Part shown: piece by piece, positions 6,308 through 8,053 of the stretch
Layout: each line of letters begins with the position of its first letter
Position numbering within the stretch: position 1 is the first letter of the stretch
Origin: Flavobacteriales bacterium UBA7690
Lineage (GTDB): Bacteria; Bacteroidota; Bacteroidia; Flavobacteriales_F; PHOS-HE28
Reading direction: 5' to 3'
NCBI GenBank assembly: GCA_002482775.1
Contig: DLGQ01000045.1
Span: 106,114 to 114,166, forward strand
Length of the DNA: 8,053 nucleotides
Notes under the pieces: model-generated
Database searches by the model: none
Told to the model about the DNA's origin: nothing
What the model saw: the letters and a program-made list of their open reading frames with translations, nothing else
Made by a program: the position numbers and the translations under genes

Positions 6308-6561
6308 CGGCCCTGGATCAACTTGGTCAATGTGCGGTGCGCTAGTTGTAGGAAACTCCCGATCCGTTGGATAGAAGCCGTGAGAAAAGGGTGGAGGCCA
6401 ACATGGTGGAGCTCGTGGCGACCGTACCGTTCCATCGCGTTCTCACGCTGCGCGATCCAGGTCTCCAACGGAATGGCAATGGCTTTGGGGCGGATATGGT
6501 CCATGTCGTCGTGCCCGAGGGCGTTGTTGTGTTCTTCCCGCAGAACCGGTTTCGCTTTCAC
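6304..6561 (-). CDS. Small hypothetical protein, 85 aa, overlapping the 61-aa gene
   Basis: No family is recognised. The protein is hydrophilic and rich in His and Arg, with IRPKAIAIPLETWIAQREN (23-41) and HPFLTASIQRIGSFLQLA (57-74) as the two best helix-like stretches. There is no clear signal peptide or transmembrane segment. The most upstream start is GTG at 6561-6559, since the frame is closed by TGA at 6577-6579; an internal ATG at 6504 would give 66 residues (MDHIRPKAIAIP) and is a fair alternative. The codon choice is G/C-ending as in the neighbours. Its TGA overlaps the ATG of the 61-aa gene by 4 nt, making a two-gene unit. The opposite strand is also open here for a shorter span, but its translation looks less protein-like. 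Confidence 0.55.
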   Translation of the reverse strand: MKAKPVLREEHNNALGHDDMDHIRPKAIAIPLETWIAQRENAMERYGRHELHHVGLHPFLTASIQRIGSFLQLAHRTLTKLIQGR

Positions 6562-6851
6562 CGGATGGTGAGAGAGTCACATCGGGAACACTGCTCAGAG
6601 GACCATCCCACTGCCGCACTTCGGCCGTGCCCACACAACAAGGGCCGCAGGGTCTTCGGAGATCCCGGCGCGTGAAGCCGGGCTTGCGTACAAGGTACGA
6701 TGGTTTGAAAGGGAAGCGGTGCTCTTGCGTAGAATAAACTTCGCCGATGGGGCCATTGCAACGCTGGGCAGGAGGTTCAAGAACGGCAAGTTGAAGCTAC
6801 AGCGCAGAAAGCGGTGTGCGAAGTGATCGACCTGTCGAAGATCTTTGCGGG
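6562..6851. other. Intergenic stretch with no convincing gene; possible decayed coding sequence
   Basis: These 290 bp lie between the 85-aa gene (minus) and the lipoprotein gene (plus) and should hold the promoters of both. On the plus strand a frame is open from 6572 to the TGA at 6824-6826 but has no ATG, and its C-terminal part is very basic (RRFKNGKLKLQRRKRCAK) with AGG/AGA codons unusual for this window. A second plus frame, open after 6732, ends in KAVCEVIDLSKIFAGWDD with a TGA at 6862-6864 that touches the lipoprotein start. Neither is recognisable. No tRNA or clear TAnnTTTG promoter was seen. Confidence 0.35.
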
Positions 6852-8053
6852 ATGGGACGACTGATGAGCATCCACTTCTTGGTCAGTTGTCTTACCGTTC
6901 TGGCCTCATGCCAAGGGGCTCGACCAAGAGGAGTAGGGACTAGTGAGCAAGAACTCACCGATTCGCTTGCGTTGATCGGCAAGACCGCCGACTTCAACGG
7001 CTTCGGTGTCGCGATCGTTGGCCCGGAAGGGGTGCGGTACTCGAACGGCTTCGGCCTGGCCGATGTGGCGAACAACATCCCGTACACGGAGAATACCGTG
7101 CAACCGATCGCTTCCATTTCGAAGACCTTCATCGGTTTGGCGGTGATGAAGGCGCAAGAACTGGGAAAGTTGAAATTGGATGATCCGGTTTCGAACTACT
7201 TGCCGTTCTCGGTGGTCAACCCGCATCATCCGGAAGTGCCGATCACCATACGGCACCTGGCCACCCACACGTCCAGCCTTGTGGACACCGATGACTACCT
7301 GCACCGTTCCTATGTGCTGGCCGACACCACGGACCTTGCTACGCACCTCGCCATGGATGTGGATGGTGTGCGTTTCAGCCCGCCAGCTGCATCCTTGTCG
7401 ATGGAGGAATTCTTGCGCAATTACCTGGCAAAGGATGGTGCGTGGTACAGCGACAGTGCGTTCCTTTCCACGAAGCCCGGCGAGCGCTTCAGCTATTCCA
7501 ACATCGGTGCGACATTGGCCGCACTGGTCGTTGAAACGGCCGTTGGAACACCCTTCGACAGGTTCACCCAGCAGTACGTTCTCGACCCCTTGGGCATGCG
7601 CGCTTCAGGTTGGCATGTGGAGGGCATCCCTGACACATTGCTTACGGTGCAGTACCGGGATCGCACTTCGCCGTATCCGCGTTATCGCTTGATCACCTAC
7701 CCTGATGGCGGCTTCGCTGCGAGTGCTGCGGACATGGCCAAGTACATGGCCGAACTGGTCAGGGGGCATCGCGGTGAAGGCACTCTGTTGAGCAAAGCCG
7801 GGTATGCGGAATACTTCCGGGAGCAACTGACGGATGCGCACTTCGATGAACGGTCGACCGGCATGTTCGGGGATCACACCATCGGCATCTTCATAAGCTT
7901 CGATGCCCATGATCATGTGGGGCATACAGGTGGCGATCCTGGTACCATGTCCATGCTCTTCATCGAGCGCAAGACGGGTCTGGGGCGCTACTTCATCGTG
8001 AACACGGATCTGGAAGGCTACCAACACCACATCAAGGTATGGGAGCTGTTGGG
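6852..8053 (+). CDS. Serine hydrolase lipoprotein, beta-lactamase (class C-like) fold, 3' end cut by window edge
   Basis: The frame is open to the window edge (400 codons and 2 nt). From the ATG at 6852 the protein begins MGRLMSIHFLVSCLTVLASC: a signal with a lipobox LASC and Cys20 as the lipidated residue. An ATG at 6864 is also possible, but the upstream start supplies the Arg normally needed before the hydrophobic core. The catalytic motifs of the class C beta-lactamase/penicillin-binding-protein fold are present: SISK (Ser88, Lys91), YSN (Tyr215-Asn217), and HTGG (358-361) in place of KTG. HLATHTSSL (135-143), LDPLGM (244-249) and DGGFAASAADMAKYM (285-299) are usual in this family. It is therefore a periplasm-facing or envelope-anchored esterase or peptidase; the HTG triad is common in non-lactamase relatives, so true beta-lactamase activity is unlikely. 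No neighbour indicates the substrate. Confidence 0.87.
   Translation, partial: MGRLMSIHFLVSCLTVLASCQGARPRGVGTSEQELTDSLALIGKTADFNGFGVAIVGPEGVRYSNGFGLADVANNIPYTENTVQPIASISKTFIGLAVMKAQELGKLKLDDPVSNYLPFSVVNPHHPEVPITIRHLATHTSSLVDTDDYLHRSYVLADTTDLATHLAMDVDGVRFSPPAASLSMEEFLRNYLAKDGAWYSDSAFLSTKPGERFSYSNIGATLAALVVETAVGTPFDRFTQQYVLDPLGMRASGWHVEGIPDTLLTVQYRDRTSPYPRYRLITYPDGGFAASAADMAKYMAELVRGHRGEGTLLSKAGYAEYFREQLTDAHFDERSTGMFGDHTIGIFISFDAHDHVGHTGGDPGTMSMLFIERKTGLGRYFIVNTDLEGYQHHIKVWELL

Noticed and set aside
6092..6675. Two plus-strand open frames (159 and 102 codons)
   Set aside because: They lie opposite the overlapping 85/61-aa pair. Their translations look less protein-like, and they have no coupling or motif support.
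6558..6789. Two minus-strand open frames of 64-67 codons upstream of the 85-aa gene
   Set aside because: Composition (many Ser, Pro, Cys, Arg) and codon use do not resemble the neighbouring genes, and no motif is seen.
7605..8030. Minus-strand open frame of 141 codons
   Set aside because: It is antisense to the serine hydrolase, whose catalytic motifs establish the coding strand.
1..8053. CRISPR arrays, tRNA/rRNA genes, insertion sequences, phage or defence genes
   Set aside because: None seen: no regularly spaced repeats, no cloverleaf-like stretch, no transposase or integrase motif on either strand.

Overview
The window looks like a moderately GC-rich member of the Bacteroidota, probably a Flavobacteriales-type environmental lineage. 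The basis is gene content (an MHS-type transporter directly followed by a DUF6814-like small membrane protein, an Rrf2 regulator, and an SDR of a kind I associate with this phylum), the weakness of Shine-Dalgarno sequences before most starts, and many ATC/AAG/AAC/GCG codons. This is inference from the sequence; no database search was possible.

Left part (1-3317, all minus strand). Read in the direction of transcription: an MHS-family MFS transporter, a 79-aa DUF6814-like membrane protein starting 1 nt after the transporter's stop, a 5' fragment of acetyl-CoA synthetase (acs), and an Rrf2-family regulator that runs off the left edge. This looks like a carboxylate uptake and activation cassette (import, then CoA activation). 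However, acs stops after 356 codons, in the middle of the adenylation domain, although its family is about 630-650 residues long. The gene is therefore broken, or the contig is misjoined near position 427.

Middle part (3447-6000). A 193-aa four-helix membrane protein of unknown function (+) converges on a secreted N-terminal-nucleophile (Ntn) amidohydrolase fused to a four-helix membrane tail (-). The latter is divergent from a 217-aa atypical SDR/epimerase-like protein (+), with 59 bp between their starts.

Right part (6001-8053). After a hairpin that could act as a terminator come two small minus-strand genes (85 and 61 aa) that overlap by 4 nt and look like a coupled bicistron of unknown function. 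A roughly 290-bp stretch without a convincing gene follows. The window ends in a beta-lactamase-fold serine hydrolase lipoprotein (+) that runs off the right edge. No tRNA, rRNA, CRISPR array or insertion sequence was recognised. I see no convincing new multi-gene system. The most worthwhile leads are the acs truncation, the Ntn hydrolase with a membrane tail, and the small overlapping gene pair.
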